From NCBI RefSeq assembly GCF_900094575.1, contig NZ_FMAE01000006.1, forward strand, positions 620,001 to 684,000: a stretch of DNA of 64,000 nt, written 5' to 3'. A program made the translations under genes and the position numbers. Source of the stretch: Bradyrhizobium yuanmingense (GTDB lineage Bacteria; Pseudomonadota; Alphaproteobacteria; Rhizobiales; Xanthobacteraceae). The notes under the pieces are model-generated. The model saw nothing but the letters and a program-made list of their open reading frames with translations, was not told the DNA's origin and ran no database searches. Positions 8,192-19,438 of this stretch are shown here, one piece after another. The stretch's first letter is position 1. Every line of letters begins with the position of its first letter.

Positions 8192-8641
8192 TCACGATGA
8201 TGGCGCTACCACGCCGGCGAGATTTTCGAAGAAGCTCGCGGCGAGTTTTCGCGACGTCGAGTCGATCAATCGCGAGCCGAGCTGTGCGAGCTTGCCGCCG
8301 ATCTGCGCATCGGCCTCGTAGTGCAGGATGGTGACATCAGGGGCTTCTTCTTCCAGCCTGACCTTCGCGCCGCCCTTGGCAAAGCCGGCGACGCCGCCGG
8401 CGCCCTCGCCGACGATGCGATAGCCGTTGGGCGCATCGATATCGGTCAGCCTCACCTTGCCGCTGAACGCCGCCTTCACCGGACCGACCTTCAGCACCAC
8501 GGTCGCCGTCATCTCGGTCGGCGACGCCATCTCGAGCGATTGGCAGCCGGGAATGCAGCGCCTGAGAATTTCGGGATCGTTGAGCGCAGCCCACACCGTG
8601 TCCTTCGACGCCGGGATCCGCTGACTGTCGTTCATCTGCAT
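8192..8641 (-). CDS. CoxG-like SRPBCC protein (CO dehydrogenase subunit G family)
   Basis: 149 residues matching CoxG: INxSQRIPASKDTVWAALNDPEILRRCIPGCQSLE at the start, a GPVKAAFSGKVRLTDID strand and GGKLAQLGSRLIDSTSRKLAASFF near the end. CoxG proteins help recruit or mature molybdenum hydroxylases of the CO-dehydrogenase family at the membrane. ATG 8641 is taken because the family begins there; an upstream in-frame start (8767) would add 42 unconserved residues. It is divergent from coxSLM with a 561-bp gap, suggesting shared control. No membrane segment is visible. Confidence 0.88.
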   Translation of the reverse strand: MQMNDSQRIPASKDTVWAALNDPEILRRCIPGCQSLEMASPTEMTATVVLKVGPVKAAFSGKVRLTDIDAPNGYRIVGEGAGGVAGFAKGGAKVRLEEEAPDVTILHYEADAQIGGKLAQLGSRLIDSTSRKLAASFFENLAGVVAPSS

Positions 8642-9202
8642 CGCTTCCACCCTTGTTGCCGTTGCCTGTACGGCTCGACTAGGGGCACGGGCGGCTGCGT
8701 TCAATCGCCAGGAAGTACTAGGCGCGCATGGCCCGGCGATTGGCCCGCCGGCCTCGCCCCGGGGCATGATTTCGCTGCATTGCCGTAAGCAAAATCAATG
8801 GCTTAAGTCGTCTCGTCCTACTACCAAGATCGCGATTACAAAGGCGGGGGCGCATGCTCCTATTCGCGCAACGAGCACGGCATTAAAGGGAGGAACGACG
8901 CACGACCGGGCCTAGGTCCAGGGCAAGCGGCGAGATGACCACGGCACGCGCGACCGGCTCACGCGCCTATTGCGGCGGCAGCGAGCACGCCATCGCAGAT
9001 GCTAGCTGCGACTTTCCGTGTGTCTCCCACAATGTCGCAGCACGTGATGGCGGCGGCACGAGACGTCGTGGCCGAATCGCAGATCGGCGACCGTCATCAC
9101 GATGACCCTTCCATGACCGCGGTCAGCAAAAACCCAGTTGCAAAGTTTCGTTTGCGCTGTCTCTAATTAGAACCAATCAAAATAACTTTGGGAGGACTTC
9201 AA
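8642..9202. other. Long divergent intergenic region between coxG-like and coxS
   Basis: 561 bp without a convincing gene. It must carry both divergent promoters. A GGGAGG ribosome-site-like string at about 8889 is not followed by a usable start codon. A weak sigma-70-like pair lies near the coxS end (see separate entry). Nothing else recognisable. Confidence 0.6.
9138..9167 (+). promoter_or_regulatory. Possible coxSLM promoter
   Basis: TTGCAA (9138-9143) and TCTAAT (9162-9167) are separated by 18 bp and lie 36 bp before the coxS GTG, in a locally AT-rich stretch. Each hexamer has two mismatches to the sigma-70 consensus. Confidence 0.3.
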
Positions 9203-9688
<486 letters not shown>

Positions 9689-9772
9689 GCGGCGGGCCTC
9701 GAAACAAGAACAACCGTCGCAGCCGTGGATGGACGGCGCGATCAAGGAAATTTCCGGTCGGGAGGACCAGAC

Positions 9773-12115
<2,343 letters not shown>

Positions 12116-12128
12116 GGGAGGACCGAAG

Positions 12129-12929
12129 ATGTACCAGACCACCTATCATCGCGCCTCCTCGGTCGACGAGGCCGCCAGCCTGTTCGCCAAAGGCAGCGAG
12201 TCGAAGTTCCTCGCCGGCGGCCAGACGCTGCTGCCAGTCATGAAGCAGCGCCTCGCAGGTCCCTCCGACGTCATCGACCTCGGCAGGATCAAGGAGCTGC
12301 AGGGTGTCGAGCTGTCGGGCGACACGCTGACCATCAAGGCCGCGACGACCTATTACGACATCATGACGAATGCCGATGTGAAGCAGGCGATCCCCGCGAT
12401 CGCCTATCTCACCTCGGTGCTCGGCGACCCCGCCGTGCGTTATCGCGGCACGATCGGCGGCTCGATCGCCAACAACGATCCGGCTGCGGATTTCCCGGCG
12501 GCGCTGCTCGCGCTCGGCGCCACCGTGAAGACCAACAAGCGGTCGATTGCGGCGGATGATTTCTTTCAGGGCCTGTTCACGACGGCGCTCGAAGACGGCG
12601 AGATCATCACCGCCGTGTCATTCCCGGTGCCGGCAAAGGCGGGCTACGAGAAGATGCGGCATCCGGCCTCGCGCTTCGCGCTGACCGGCGTGTTCGTGGC
12701 GCAAGCCAAGTCGGGCGAGGTTCGGGTCGCCGCCACCGGCGCCTCGCAAACCGGCGTGATGCGGGTGGGCGCGATCGAGGCGGCGCTGAAGGCGAACTGG
12801 TCGCCATCGGCGATCGACAGCGTCAGCATCTCGGCGAACGGATTGCTGGCCGACATCCACGGCACGGCGGAATATCGCGCCAATCTGATCAAGGTGATGG
12901 CACAACGCGCGGTCGCTGCTGCGCGCTGA
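12129..12929 (+). CDS. coxM: Form II CO-dehydrogenase-like FAD subunit
   Basis: 266 residues with FAD-binding motifs AGGQTLLP (about residue 33) and TIGGSIANNDPAAD (about 111), as in CoxM/xanthine dehydrogenase FAD subunits. Start ATG 12129 lies 13 bp after the coxL stop and follows GGGAGGACC. It completes the S-L-M operon and accepts electrons from the Fe-S subunit for delivery to the quinone pool. No coxD/E/F maturation genes are visible in the window, so they would have to be elsewhere. Confidence 0.92.
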   Translation: MYQTTYHRASSVDEAASLFAKGSESKFLAGGQTLLPVMKQRLAGPSDVIDLGRIKELQGVELSGDTLTIKAATTYYDIMTNADVKQAIPAIAYLTSVLGDPAVRYRGTIGGSIANNDPAADFPAALLALGATVKTNKRSIAADDFFQGLFTTALEDGEIITAVSFPVPAKAGYEKMRHPASRFALTGVFVAQAKSGEVRVAATGASQTGVMRVGAIEAALKANWSPSAIDSVSISANGLLADIHGTAEYRANLIKVMAQRAVAAAR

Positions 12930-12938
12930 CAGTTCGGC

Positions 12939-13038
12939 TAAAGCGCGATGCGATTAGGATGAATCGTCATCGCGCTTTAGGTTATTGTTCCAGCATGATC
13001 CTTTCGGAAAACCGCTACGCACTTTTCCGGATCATGCT
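12939..13038. repeat. Double palindromic extragenic repeat
   Basis: Two hairpins in a row behind coxM. The first has arms taaagcgcgatg (12939-12950) and catcgcgcttta (12968-12979), with an inner cgatt/aatcg stem. The second has arms agcatgatcc (12992-13001) and ggatcatgct (13029-13038). This composite is of a kind I recognise as dispersed in Bradyrhizobium-type genomes. It could also end the cox transcript. Confidence 0.75.
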
Positions 13039-13237
13039 GTAGCGTCTCCACGCAAATTTTCCGCGGCGCGCACTTCGGTGCGCGCCGTTTTATTTTGGCC
13101 GTGCGGCATGAAAACCGCTTGCCTCGCTGGCGTGAAGGCGAGAAAAGTTAATCGGCCGATTAACTCGCTCAACAGAAGAAACGTCAGAGGCGATTGCCGA
13201 TCGCCGGCATCCGTCCGCGACCCGAGGAAACAACAAC

Positions 13238-14350
13238 GTGCTCGACAAACCAGCCCCCACCTCCTCCGTCCGCGCTTCCGGCCCACTCTCGGGCTTCCGC
13301 ATCGTCGAATTCGCCGGCATCGGGCCCGGTCCGTTCGCCTGCATGATGCTGGCCGACATGGGCGCCGACGTCGTCACGCTCGACCGCGTCGGCGCGAAGA
13401 AGAGCATGAAGTCGGTGGCCGGGCGCGGCCGCAAGGTGATCGAGCTCGACCTCAAGGACAAGGCGGCGATCGCACAAGTATTGGATCTGCTCGCGAGCGC
13501 GGACGCGCTGGTCGAGGGTTTTCGCCCCGGTGTGATGGAGCGGCTCGGGCTCGGGCCAGACGTCGTGCTCGCACGCAACCCGAAGCTGGTCTATGGCCGC
13601 ATGACCGGCTGGGGCCAGGAAGGCCCGCTCGCCAACGCCGCCGGCCACGACATCAATTACATCTCCATCACCGGCGCGCTCGCCGCGATCGGCACTGAGG
13701 AAGCGCCGGTGCCGCCCCTCAATTTGGTCGGCGATTTCGGCGGCGGTGCACTCTATCTCGTCGTCGGCGTGCTCGCCGCACTGCTGGAAGCACAGAAGTC
13801 AGGCAAAGGCCAGGTGGTGGACGCGGCGATGTGCGATGGCGCAGCCTCGCTGATGTCGTTCTTCTTCGACATGACCACGATGGGACGCTGGACCGAGCAG
13901 CGCAACCAGAACTTCCTCGACGGCGGCGCGCATTTCTACGGCGTCTACGAATGCGCCTGCGGGCACTTCGTCTCGATCGGCTCGATCGAGCCGCAATTCT
14001 ACGCGCTGCTGCGCGAGCACGCCGGCCTCACCGACGCCGATTTCGACGCGCAGATGGACCGCAAGGCCTGGCCAGCGCTGAAGGAGAAGCTGAAGGCCGT
14101 GTTCAAGAGCAAGACGCGCGAGGACTGGTGCAAGATCATGGAAGGCACTGACATTTGCTTCGCGCCGGTGCTGACCATGTCTGAGGCGACACAGCATCCG
14201 CACATGGTCGCCCGCAACGTCTTCATCGAGCGTCACGGCGTGAAACAGCCGGCCCCGGCGCCGCGGTTCTCGCGCACGCCCTCGGCCGCGCGCGAGCCGG
14301 AGGCGGCGGAGATCGGGGCGGTGATGAAGGCGTGGCAGGCGCCGAAGTAA
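13238..14350 (+). CDS. Alpha-methylacyl-CoA racemase-like protein (CaiB/BaiF family)
   Basis: 370 residues of the family III CoA-transferase fold. The catalytic pair of the racemase branch is present: His in AGHDINYISITG and Asp in LVGDFGGGALY. This favours AMACR (inverting 2-methylacyl-CoA stereocentres before beta-oxidation) over a CoA-transferase, whose catalytic Asp lies elsewhere. Other family features are GIGPGPFACMMLADMGADVV and RGRKVIELDLK. GTG 13238 is the only plausible start. It is separated from coxM by a repeat element, so it probably has its own promoter. Substrate unassigned. Confidence 0.88.
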   Translation: MLDKPAPTSSVRASGPLSGFRIVEFAGIGPGPFACMMLADMGADVVTLDRVGAKKSMKSVAGRGRKVIELDLKDKAAIAQVLDLLASADALVEGFRPGVMERLGLGPDVVLARNPKLVYGRMTGWGQEGPLANAAGHDINYISITGALAAIGTEEAPVPPLNLVGDFGGGALYLVVGVLAALLEAQKSGKGQVVDAAMCDGAASLMSFFFDMTTMGRWTEQRNQNFLDGGAHFYGVYECACGHFVSIGSIEPQFYALLREHAGLTDADFDAQMDRKAWPALKEKLKAVFKSKTREDWCKIMEGTDICFAPVLTMSEATQHPHMVARNVFIERHGVKQPAPAPRFSRTPSAAREPEAAEIGAVMKAWQAPK

Positions 14351-14409
14351 TTTCCGCGGTCACTCCGGGGCGCGCGGAGCGCGAGCCCGGGATCCATAAC
14401 CACAGTCGC

Positions 14410-14497
14410 GTAGGGTGGGCAAAGGCGCGAAGCGCCGTGCCCACGTCTTCGCATCAATTGGGCAGGACGTGGGCACGCTTCGCTTTGCCCACCCTAC
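14410..14497. repeat. GTAGGGTGGG-type inverted repeat, copy 1
   Basis: Perfect 14-bp arms gtagggtgggcaaa (14410-14423) and tttgcccaccctac (14484-14497) enclose shorter palindromes (cgaagcg and cacgt). It lies between convergent genes (AMACR-like and hpd) and could serve as a bidirectional terminator. Related elements sit at 55517 and 58628. Confidence 0.8.
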
Positions 14498-14520
14498 AGC
14501 AGTGTGCGTGACGGCCGCGC

Positions 14521-15639
14521 CTACGCCGCGTCGCCCACCTTCAACACCCCGCGCCGGATCTGGTCCTCCTCGATGGATTCGAACAGGGCCTTGAAATTGC
14601 CCTCGCCAAAACCGTCGTCGCCCTTGCGCTGGATGAACTCGAAGAAGATCGGGCCGATCGCGTTGGCCGAGAAGATCTGCAGCAGCACCTTGGTCTGGCC
14701 GCCGTCGACCACGCCCTCGCCGTCGATCAGGATGCCGTTCTTCTTGAGCCGCGCGACGTCTTCGCCGTGCTTGGGCAGGCGCGTATCGATCTTCTCGAAA
14801 TAGGTGTCGGGCGGCGACGGCATGAACGGCAGGCCGGCCTCGCGCAGACCTTCGATGGTGCGGTAGATGTCGCGGCAACCGCAGGCGATGTGCTGGATGC
14901 CTTCGCCGCGATAGGTCTGCAGATATTCCTCGATCTGGCCGGAATCGCCGGCGTCCTCGTTGATCGGAATGCGGATCTTGCCGTCGGGGCTGGTCAGCGC
15001 GCGCGAGAACAGGCCGGAGGCGCGGCCCTCGATATCGAAGAAGCGGATCTGGCGGAAGTTGAACAGCTTCTCGTAGAACCCGGCCCAGACATTCATGCGG
15101 CCGCGATGGACGTTGTGGGTGAGATGGTCGAGATAGAACAGGCCGGCGCCATGCGGCTTGGGATCGCGCGCGCCCAGCCATTCGAACTCGGCGTCATAGG
15201 CCGAGCCCTTGGCACCGTAACGATCGACCAGATAAAGCAGGCTGCCGCCGATGCCCTTGATCGCGGGCACATCGAGCGTCTTCTGCGCCGACGACACATC
15301 GGCCGGCTCGGCGCCGAGCGCAATCGCGCGGTCATAGGCCGCCTTGGCATCGACGACGCGAAAGGCCATGGACGGCGCACAAGGGCCGTGGGCGGCGACG
15401 AACTCATAGCCGTGCGTGCCGGGCTCCTCGTTGACGAGATAGTTGATGTCGCCCTGGCGATAGACCGTGATCTTCTTGGTTCTGTGGCGCGCGACCGGCG
15501 CATAGCCCATCAGCTTGAACAAAGCGTGCAAGTCTTGCGGATTGGGATGGGCGTATTCGACGAACTCGAAGCCGTCGGTGCCCATCGGGTTGTCGGCAGT
15601 GATCGTGGCCGGCGGTGCATCGTGCGGAAACGGTCCCAT
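14521..15639 (-). CDS. hpd: 4-hydroxyphenylpyruvate dioxygenase
   Basis: 372 residues with two VOC-type domains. Iron ligands are visible: His in YLDHLTHNVHRG, His in IQHIACGCRDIY, and Glu in PIFFEFIQRKGDDGFGEGNF, the last inside the diagnostic C-terminal gate region. It converts 4-hydroxyphenylpyruvate from tyrosine into homogentisate, feeding hmgA and fahA at 16.6-19.4 kb. A GGGAG ribosome site precedes ATG 15639. It is divergent from the Lrp-type gene at 15761, its likely regulator. The length matches typical bacterial enzymes. Confidence 0.95.
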   Translation of the reverse strand: MGPFPHDAPPATITADNPMGTDGFEFVEYAHPNPQDLHALFKLMGYAPVARHRTKKITVYRQGDINYLVNEEPGTHGYEFVAAHGPCAPSMAFRVVDAKAAYDRAIALGAEPADVSSAQKTLDVPAIKGIGGSLLYLVDRYGAKGSAYDAEFEWLGARDPKPHGAGLFYLDHLTHNVHRGRMNVWAGFYEKLFNFRQIRFFDIEGRASGLFSRALTSPDGKIRIPINEDAGDSGQIEEYLQTYRGEGIQHIACGCRDIYRTIEGLREAGLPFMPSPPDTYFEKIDTRLPKHGEDVARLKKNGILIDGEGVVDGGQTKVLLQIFSANAIGPIFFEFIQRKGDDGFGEGNFKALFESIEEDQIRRGVLKVGDAA

Positions 15640-15760
15640 GGTGTTCTCCCGAATGGCTGCTGACAGGAACTATCCTTCATGGGCCATGCAATGAGCGTGC
15701 AAACGAGACGGGCTTTGGCTATTCTATGCACGATCCGCGCATGAAAGGGATGAAAGACGC

Positions 15761-16240
15761 ATGATTTCTGTTGACGCCTTCGACCTCAGGATTCTCGGCG
15801 CGCTCCAGGACGATGGCCGCCTCACCAACCAGGAGCTCGCCGAGCTCGCGGGCCTGTCAGCCTCGCAATGCTCGCGGCGGCGGATGCGGCTGGAGGAGGA
15901 GAAGGTGATCGCGGGCTACCACGCCGACCTCTCCAGCGAGGCGCTCGGCTTCGGCGTGATCGCCTTCATCCAGGTCGGGCTCGCGACGCATTCGCCGGAC
16001 AATTCCAAGCGTTTTCGCGCGCTGGTGAACCGGATCGACGATATCCAAGAGGCGTATTCGCTGACGGGCGATGCCGACTATGTGCTCAAAGCCGTGCTGC
16101 GCGATCTCAAGGGCCTGTCCAACCTCGTCAACGACGTGCTGATGCCGCACCAGAGCGTGGCGCATGTGCGCTCCTCGATCGTGCTTGATAGGCTGAAGGA
16201 GAGCTCGAAGCTGCCGCTGAAGGAGATCAAGCCCGGCTGA
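15761..16240 (+). CDS. Lrp/AsnC-family transcriptional regulator
   Basis: 159 residues: N-terminal helix-turn-helix (DLRILGALQDDGRLTNQELAELAGLSASQCSRRRMRLEEEKVI, residues 8-52) and a C-terminal RAM effector domain with the GDADYVLKAV motif (about residue 105). Members of this family sense amino acids. It is transcribed away from hpd with a 121-bp gap, so control of tyrosine catabolism is likely, but this is inferred from position alone. ATG 15761 is preceded by a gggatgaaagac purine stretch. Confidence 0.9.
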   Translation: MISVDAFDLRILGALQDDGRLTNQELAELAGLSASQCSRRRMRLEEEKVIAGYHADLSSEALGFGVIAFIQVGLATHSPDNSKRFRALVNRIDDIQEAYSLTGDADYVLKAVLRDLKGLSNLVNDVLMPHQSVAHVRSSIVLDRLKESSKLPLKEIKPG

Positions 16241-16314
16241 AATCGAGGGAACTATGGCATTCGCGCTGGCAACGCGATCTGCGATGATCGCAGCTCTAGT
16301 TGCGGAGGTTCAAC

Positions 16315-16626
16315 ATGGCGCTCCAGCTGCGACCGAACTGCGAATATTGCGATTGCGACCTGCCGCCCGACGCGACCAATGCGCGGATCTGCTCCTATGA
16401 ATGCACGTTCTGCGCGGACTGCGTCGAGACCAAGCTGTTCAATGTCTGCCCGAATTGCGGCGGCGGCTTCGCCCCGCGGCCGATCAGGCCGGCGCAGGAA
16501 TGGCGGCCGGGCGTATGCATCACCAAGCAGGCGCCGTCCGACAAGCGGGTGCATCTGAAGTACAGCGTCGAGGACGTCGCGGCGCATTGTGCGCGGGTGC
16601 GCGACGTGCCGCCGGAGAGCCGGTGA
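16315..16626 (+). CDS. DUF1272 zinc-ribbon protein
   Basis: 103 residues dominated by Cys pairs: CEYCDCDLP, CSYECTFCADCV and CPNCGGGF, a treble-cleft/zinc-ribbon arrangement matching DUF1272. ATG 16315 follows gcggagg; an in-frame TTG at 16300 lies upstream of that site. It is convergent with fahA, 9 bp away. A metal-binding cytoplasmic protein; function unknown. Confidence 0.85.
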   Translation: MALQLRPNCEYCDCDLPPDATNARICSYECTFCADCVETKLFNVCPNCGGGFAPRPIRPAQEWRPGVCITKQAPSDKRVHLKYSVEDVAAHCARVRDVPPESR

Positions 16627-16635
16627 TTTGGCCCG

Positions 16636-17910
16636 CTACTCCGCCGCCACGATCGTTCCCTCGACCTCGCCGAAGCCGACGCGGTAGCCGTTGCCCTGAC
16701 ACCAGCCGCGCATCACGAGGCTGTCGCCGTCCTCCAGGAACGAGCGCTTGGCGCCGCCGGGCAGTTCGACCGGCTCGGTCCCGTTCCAGCTGATCTCGAG
16801 CAGGCTGCCGCGCTGGTTCTTCTCCGGGCCGGAGATGGTGCCGCTCCCTAAGAGATCGCCGACATTCATGGCGCAGCCGCTTGAGGCGTGGTGCATCAAT
16901 TGCTGCACCGAGGACCAGTACATGTATTTGAAGTTGGTGCGGCTGATGCTGGCGGGCGCATTGGCGCCGGCGCCGCGCAAGGAGACGTCGAGCTCGACAT
17001 CGTAGTTTTGCGGCCTGGTCTGCTTGAGATAATCGAGCGGCACCGGCTGCTGCTCCGGCCCGTTCAGGCGGAACGGCTCCAGCGCCTCGCGCGTCACCAC
17101 CCAGGGGCTGATCGAGGTCGCGAACGCCTTGGCCAGGAACGGGCCGAGCGGCACATATTCCCATTGCTGGATGTCGCGCGCGCTCCAGTCGTTGAGCAGC
17201 ACGAAGCCGAAGATCATCTCCTCGGCCTGGCTCTCGGTGAGCATGCCGCCCATCGGCGACGGCTGGCCGATCACGACGCCCATCTCCAGCTCGAAATCGA
17301 GCCGCTTGCACGGCGCAAAGCTCGGCAGCTCCACGTTCGGCGGCTTCAGCTGCCCGCGCGGCCGCTTCACCCTGGTGCCGGAGACCACGACGGTGGAGGC
17401 GCGGCCGTTATACGCGATCGGCATATGCAGCCAGTTCGGCTGCAGCGCATTGTCCTTGCCGCGGAACATCACGCCGACATTGGTGGCGTGCTCCTTCGAC
17501 GAATAGAAATCGGTGTAGCCGGAGACGGCGAAGGGCAGATGCAGTCTAACATCGCGCATGGGCACCAGAGCCTGCTTGCGCAGCTCCTCGTTGTCACGCA
17601 GCTCCGGATGATCCGCACGCAACAGCTCGCTGATACGTGCGCGGGTGTTGGTCCAGACCTTCGGGCCCAGCGCCATGAAGGGATTGAGCGAGGGACCCGA
17701 GAACACGCCGAGCGGCCCGACATCGAGCCGGGACTCCTGCTCGAGCTCCCAGAGATCGAGCACGTAGTTTCCGATCGCGACGCCGACCCGCGGTGTCGGA
17801 TTGGAAGCGGTCGAGAACACGCCGTAAGGCAGGTTCTGGATCGGGAAGTCCGAGGCCGGATCAACGTCGACGAAGGAGCGGAGGCTGGGGTCGTTGGGGT
17901 GGGTTGTCAC
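16636..17910 (-). CDS. fahA: Fumarylacetoacetase
   Basis: 424 residues. The N-terminal SH3-like domain (about 1-125) is followed by the FAH fold with DFELEMGVVIGQPSPMGG (metal-site Glu residues), LLNDWSARDIQQWEYVPLGPF and LGSGTISGPEKNQRGSLLEI. It hydrolyses fumarylacetoacetate to fumarate and acetoacetate, the last step of tyrosine and homogentisate degradation. Start is GTG 17910. It follows hmgA on the same strand, but a palindromic repeat element fills the 179-bp gap. No maleylacetoacetate isomerase gene is visible nearby. Confidence 0.95.
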   Translation of the reverse strand: MTTHPNDPSLRSFVDVDPASDFPIQNLPYGVFSTASNPTPRVGVAIGNYVLDLWELEQESRLDVGPLGVFSGPSLNPFMALGPKVWTNTRARISELLRADHPELRDNEELRKQALVPMRDVRLHLPFAVSGYTDFYSSKEHATNVGVMFRGKDNALQPNWLHMPIAYNGRASTVVVSGTRVKRPRGQLKPPNVELPSFAPCKRLDFELEMGVVIGQPSPMGGMLTESQAEEMIFGFVLLNDWSARDIQQWEYVPLGPFLAKAFATSISPWVVTREALEPFRLNGPEQQPVPLDYLKQTRPQNYDVELDVSLRGAGANAPASISRTNFKYMYWSSVQQLMHHASSGCAMNVGDLLGSGTISGPEKNQRGSLLEISWNGTEPVELPGGAKRSFLEDGDSLVMRGWCQGNGYRVGFGEVEGTIVAAE

Positions 17911-17930
17911 GTTTGGCTCGGTTCTTTCTT

Positions 17931-18086
17931 CCTTCTCCCCTTGTGGGAGAAGGTGGCGCGAAGCGCCGGATGAGGGGTTCTGTCCGCGTATCCAAATGTG
18001 AGAGGTTCACTCGCGGAGAGAGACCCCTCACCCGTCTCGTCGCTTCGCGACGAGCCACCCTCTCCCACAAGGGGAGAGGGTGAAGA
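17931..18086. repeat. Large CTTCTCCCC-type inverted repeat, copy 1
   Basis: A 156-bp element whose ends, cttctccccttgtgggaga and tctcccacaaggggagag, are inverted. Inner palindromes ggcgcgaagcgcc and gtcgcttcgcgac lie between them. It fills the space between hmgA and fahA. Copies occur at 60871-61018 and, more diverged, 63701-63843. Confidence 0.85.
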
Positions 18087-18089
18087 AAA

Positions 18090-19436
18090 CTACGGCTTTG
18101 TCGGATCGAAGCGCTTCTCCAGGCCGTTCCAGCAATCGGCGTAATCGTCCTGCAGCGTCGAGGACTTCGCCGCATGCGCGGTGACGCGTTGCGGGTAGCG
18201 GGTCTCGAACATGAAGGCCATGGTGCCGGTCAGCTTCACCGGCTTCAATTCGCCGTTGCTGGCGTGCTCGAAGGCGTCGCGGTCGGGGCCGTGCGGCAGC
18301 ATGCAATTGTGCAGCGAGATGCCGCCGGGGACGAAGCCCTGCGGCTTGGCGTCGTAGACGCCGTAGATCAGGCCCATGAACTCGCTCATGATGTTCATGT
18401 GATACCAGGGCGGCCGGAAGGTATTTTCCGCGACCATCCAGCGTTCGGGAAAGATGACGAAATCGATATTCGCGGTGCCCGCCGTCTCCGACGGCGAGGT
18501 CAACACCGTGAAGATCGAGGGATCGGGATGGTCGAAGCCGATCGCGCCGACCGGCGAAAAGGTACGCAGATCATACTTGTACGGCGCGTAATTGCCGTGC
18601 CAGGCCACGACGTCGATCGGCGAATGCGGCAACGTGGTCTTGAACAGCGAGCCGCCCCATTTCACGTAGAGCTCGGTCGGCGTGTCCTTGTCCTCGTAGT
18701 TTGCCACCGGCGTCAGGAAGTCACGCGCATTGGCGAGGCAATTGGCGCCAATCGGCCCGCGCTCCGGCAGCGTGAAGGCGCCGCCATAATTTTCGCAGAG
18801 ATAGCCGCGCGCCGGGCCGTTCGGAATCTCGACGCGGAACTTGACGCCGCGCGGGATCACCACGATCTCGCCAGGCTCGGCATCGATACGGCCGAACTCG
18901 GTGACAAGGCGCAGATTGCCCTGCTGCAGCACGAACATCAGCTCGCCGTCGGCATCGTAGAAATGCTGATCCACCATCGACTTGGTGATGAGGTAGACAT
19001 GCGCGGCCATGCCGGCCTGCGTATTCACATCCCCCGCCGTCGTCATGGTCTGCACGCCCTGAATGAAGGTGACCTCCTCCTTCGGCAGCGGCGTCGGATC
19101 CCAGCGCAGCTGCGCGATCGGCAGGTCGTACTCATGGCACGGCGCCGAACGCCACAAGCCGGCATCGACCTTCTCGAAGCGGCCGGAATGCTTCACGGAA
19201 GGCCGGATGCGATAGAGCCAGGAGCGCTCATTGCTGCCGCGCGGCGCGGTGAAGGGCGAGCCCGAGAGCTGCTCGGCATAGAGCCCGTAGGCGCAGCGCT
19301 GCGGCGAGTTGCGCCCGATCGGCAACGCGCCCGGCAGCGCCTCGGTCTCGAAAGAGTTGCCGAAGCCGGACATGTAACCCGGCGTCACCTGGGCCGAACT
19401 GCGGATGATCTGGTCAGGCGAGGTATTGATGTTCAT
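18090..19436 (-). CDS. hmgA: Homogentisate 1,2-dioxygenase
   Basis: 448 residues. The start region YMSGFGNSFETEALPGALP and the non-haem iron region FRPPWYHMNIMSEFMGLIYG followed by GGISLHNCMLPHGPD contain the His-Glu-His ligand set of the family. It opens the homogentisate ring to maleylacetoacetate. ATG 19436 is taken; a longer in-frame extension runs over the preceding gene and is spurious. The start lies 2 bp after the stop of the metallo-beta-lactamase-fold gene, so the two are translationally coupled. Confidence 0.95.
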   Translation of the reverse strand: MNINTSPDQIIRSSAQVTPGYMSGFGNSFETEALPGALPIGRNSPQRCAYGLYAEQLSGSPFTAPRGSNERSWLYRIRPSVKHSGRFEKVDAGLWRSAPCHEYDLPIAQLRWDPTPLPKEEVTFIQGVQTMTTAGDVNTQAGMAAHVYLITKSMVDQHFYDADGELMFVLQQGNLRLVTEFGRIDAEPGEIVVIPRGVKFRVEIPNGPARGYLCENYGGAFTLPERGPIGANCLANARDFLTPVANYEDKDTPTELYVKWGGSLFKTTLPHSPIDVVAWHGNYAPYKYDLRTFSPVGAIGFDHPDPSIFTVLTSPSETAGTANIDFVIFPERWMVAENTFRPPWYHMNIMSEFMGLIYGVYDAKPQGFVPGGISLHNCMLPHGPDRDAFEHASNGELKPVKLTGTMAFMFETRYPQRVTAHAAKSSTLQDDYADCWNGLEKRFDPTKP

Positions 19437-19438
19437 GA

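Noticed and set aside
8880..8900. GGGAGG as ribosome site of a small gene
   Set aside because: No start codon at a usable distance.
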